DNA from: Thermoanaerobaculia bacterium
Lineage (GTDB): Bacteria; Acidobacteriota; Thermoanaerobaculia; Multivoradales; J023
Assembly (NCBI GenBank): GCA_030431255.1
Contig: JAUIJL010000005.1
Coordinates: 465,313-529,312, forward strand
DNA length: 64,000 bases
Reading direction: 5' to 3'
The notes beneath the pieces are model-generated. The model saw nothing but the letters and a program-made list of their open reading frames with translations. It had not been told where the DNA came from and did no database searches. Below are positions 62,434 through 64,000 of this stretch, in pieces (position 1 is the stretch's first letter; every line of letters starts with the position of its first letter). The position numbers and the translations under genes are program-made.

Positions 62434-64000
62434 GCTCCACGGAAGCAACCTCCTCAACACCGAACGAGCCGGGCCCGGGCGCCAAATCGATTGGACCCGC
62501 CGGTCGCATTGCCGCCGCATTCCTCGACGCCAAGCTCACGCCGTTGCTGGTGATCGGAGCGCTTCTGTTGGGGGTCTTCGCCGTCGCCGTGACCCCACGG
62601 GAGGAAGAGCCCCAGATCCAAGTGCCCATGATCGACATCTTCGCGGGCCTTCCCGGAGCCACCGCCGAGGAGATCGAGCAGCGAATCACCACACCGATCG
62701 AAGCGGCTGTGGCGGAGATCGACGGCGTGGAATACGTCTATTCCACCTCGGAGCCCTCGGGCTCCTTGACCATTGTGCGTTTCTTGGTGGGTACCGATCC
62801 CGACGAAGCTGTTCTGCGGGTGCAGGCCAAAGTGGCCGAGGCCGCAAGCTGGTTGCCGTCCAACGCGCCGGCGCCGCGAGTGGTGGCACGCTCGATCGAC
62901 GACGTGCCGATCGTCGCCTACACCCTGCACGCTTCCGCCTTGGCGCCCCTGGAGCTCCGACGAATCGCCCAAGAGGTACGCCACGCCCTCGCCGGCCACG
63001 ACGATGTCTCCGACGTCACCTTGATCGGCGGTGGTCGGCGGGTGGTACGAATCGATGCCGATCCCCAAGCCTTGACGTCTCGCGGCATGACTCTGCTGGA
63101 GCTGCACCGAGGCCTCACAGCCGCCGGACGACGCCTACCCGCGGGTCATTTGGTCGCAGCGAACCAAGAGATCGAGGTGCTCACGGACGGGGCTTTCCGC
63201 ACGGCGGAAGAGGTGGCGAGCACCGTCATCGCCATGCGCAACGGGCAGCCCGTCTACCTCCGAGACGTGGCCTCCGTGAAGGACGGAGCCGAAGACCCCG
63301 ACACTTACGTCTTCATGCTCGGCGGGGCCGCGGCGTCCGAGCGCGGCCTGAGGTCGGATTTAGACGCCACCGCCGTCACCCTGGCGATCGCTAAAAAACC
63401 GGGCACCAACGCCGTGGACTTGGTGCACGACCTGGACGCGCGCATGTCGGTCCTCGAAGGTGGATTGATCCCCCGAGAGGTGAGCGTCACGAAAACCCGT
63501 GACTACGGCGCCACCGCCGACGAGAAAGCGTCCGAGCTGATCGAGCACCTGTGGGGAGCCACCCTATCGGTCATCCTGCTGATGGCCGTGGTGCTGGGTC
63601 GGCGTGAAGCCGTGGTGGTCGCCCTGGTGGTGCCCACCACCCTCGCCCTGACCCTCGCTTCCTCCTATCTATTCGGTTACACCCTGAACCGGGTCACCCT
63701 CTTCGCCCTCATCTTCGCCATCGGCATCCTGGTCGACGACGCCATTGTGGTGGTGGAAAACATCCATCGCCACTACCGCATGGGTCGAGAAACACCGAGA
63801 GAGGCGGCCATCCGCGCTACCGACGAGGTGGGCAATCCCACCATCTTGGCCACCTTCACCATCATCTCCGCTTTGCTGCCCCTGGCCTTCGTCTCGGGTT
63901 TGATGGGCCCCTACATGCGGCCGATCCCGATCAATGCCTCGGCCGCCATGCTCTTCTCCCTGGCGGTCGCGTTCATCGTCTCACCCTGGCTCACCCACCA
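62430..64000 (+). CDS. RND-superfamily efflux permease (AcrB-like), 3' end outside window
   Basis: ATG at 62430 overlaps the adaptor stop (ATGA), with GAGGTG upstream. The frame stays open to the window end, giving 523 residues of an expected 1,000 to 1,100. TM1 lies near residues 35-54 (LLVIGALLLGVFAV). It is followed by the usual porter start (PREEEPQIQVPMIDI, then LPGATAEEIEQRITTPIE). The porter domain is followed by TM helices from about residue 372, including FAIGILVDDAIVVVENI, which carries the proton-relay acidic residues of helix 4. The EEPQIQVPMI start, lacking the NPK-type variants of metal pumps, resembles the multidrug/lipid branch of RND pumps of Acidobacteriota and Proteobacteria. 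The substrate is not determinable. It is driven by the proton gradient and works with the channel and adaptor upstream. Confidence 0.93.
   Translation, partial: MSSTEATSSTPNEPGPGAKSIGPAGRIAAAFLDAKLTPLLVIGALLLGVFAVAVTPREEEPQIQVPMIDIFAGLPGATAEEIEQRITTPIEAAVAEIDGVEYVYSTSEPSGSLTIVRFLVGTDPDEAVLRVQAKVAEAASWLPSNAPAPRVVARSIDDVPIVAYTLHASALAPLELRRIAQEVRHALAGHDDVSDVTLIGGGRRVVRIDADPQALTSRGMTLLELHRGLTAAGRRLPAGHLVAANQEIEVLTDGAFRTAEEVASTVIAMRNGQPVYLRDVASVKDGAEDPDTYVFMLGGAAASERGLRSDLDATAVTLAIAKKPGTNAVDLVHDLDARMSVLEGGLIPREVSVTKTRDYGATADEKASELIEHLWGATLSVILLMAVVLGRREAVVVALVVPTTLALTLASSYLFGYTLNRVTLFALIFAIGILVDDAIVVVENIHRHYRMGRETPREAAIRATDEVGNPTILATFTIISALLPLAFVSGLMGPYMRPIPINASAAMLFSLAVAFIVSPWLTH

Noticed and set aside
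1-64000. CRISPR array, tRNA, rRNA or prophage
   Set aside because: No regularly spaced direct repeats with unique spacers, no cloverleaf or rRNA-like segments, and no integrase, capsid or terminase genes were seen. The tandem repeats present lie in coding sequence or are very short.

Overview
The window is GC-rich (roughly 60-65 % by eye), densely coding DNA of a Gram-negative, didermal bacterium. The evidence for an outer membrane is a TolC-type channel with an RND adaptor and pump, a beta-barrel protein and lipoproteins. The mix of very large secreted multidomain proteins, FG-GAP/VCBS and CRTAC1 (UnbV) proteins, a DUF1800/DUF1501 pair, a Ser/Thr kinase with a TPR-like tail and an FHA-type sigma-54 activator fits Acidobacteriota (for example Thermoanaerobaculia-like lineages) best. 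That placement is inferred from gene content, not from a marker gene. No rRNA, tRNA, CRISPR array, prophage or intact insertion sequence was seen.

Layout. 1-1,600: the 3' end of an unrecognised gene and a small exported protein, each followed by a strong hairpin. 1,627-8,592 (-): a giant Rhs/YD-repeat protein with a subtilase-like N-terminal region that seems to lack its catalytic residues. 8,845-11,842 (+): secreted alpha/beta hydrolase and O-antigen-ligase-like membrane protein. 12,012-13,958 (+): beta-propeller protein with thrombospondin-type-3 calcium repeats. 14,229-17,142 (-): a membrane protein with DnaJ-like Cys motifs and a VWA-like protein. 17,352-21,784 (+): an FG-GAP lipoprotein, then the Tat-exported DUF1800 and DUF1501 pair behind a good sigma-70 promoter. 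21,925-25,500 (-): M36 (fungalysin) metallopeptidase. 26,081-27,730 (+): hydrolase-PDZ fusion. 27,840-31,948 (-): DUF900 hydrolase, vanadium-haloperoxidase-like protein and beta-barrel. 32,284-37,003 (+): overlapping histidine kinase, NtrC-type regulator and CRTAC1-like lipoprotein. 37,260-41,566 (-): PKD-domain protein and Ser/Thr kinase. 41,667-43,268 (+): FHA/sigma-54 activator, divergent from the kinase. 43,579-47,709 (-): FG-GAP protein with 14 near-regular ~49-residue repeats. 48,059-50,083 (+): membrane sulfatase-superfamily enzyme. 50,361-59,636 (+): two tandem paralogous zinc metallopeptidases flanking a decayed PD-(D/E)XK-type remnant. 59,804-64,000 (+): TolC-adaptor-RND operon, cut by the window end.

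How it fits together. Most of the window encodes the exported and surface proteome: proteases, hydrolases, propellers and repeat proteins. Non-catalytic modules are reshuffled among unrelated enzymes. One ~165-residue module occurs five times in three proteins, a second occurs at the C-termini of both tandem metallopeptidases, and a third is shared by a hydrolase and a haloperoxidase-like protein. Glycine tracts of 15-28 residues sit at module borders, and a C-terminal DGFESG tag ends two proteins. Two regulatory cassettes are embedded: a translationally coupled HK-RR-CRTAC1 operon, and a divergent kinase/FHA-activator pair whose activator has GAATGV in place of GAFTGA. No complete, clearly new defence or biosynthetic system is visible. 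The most promising leads are the shared modules, the inactivated subtilase region on an Rhs protein, and the kinase/FHA-activator pair.
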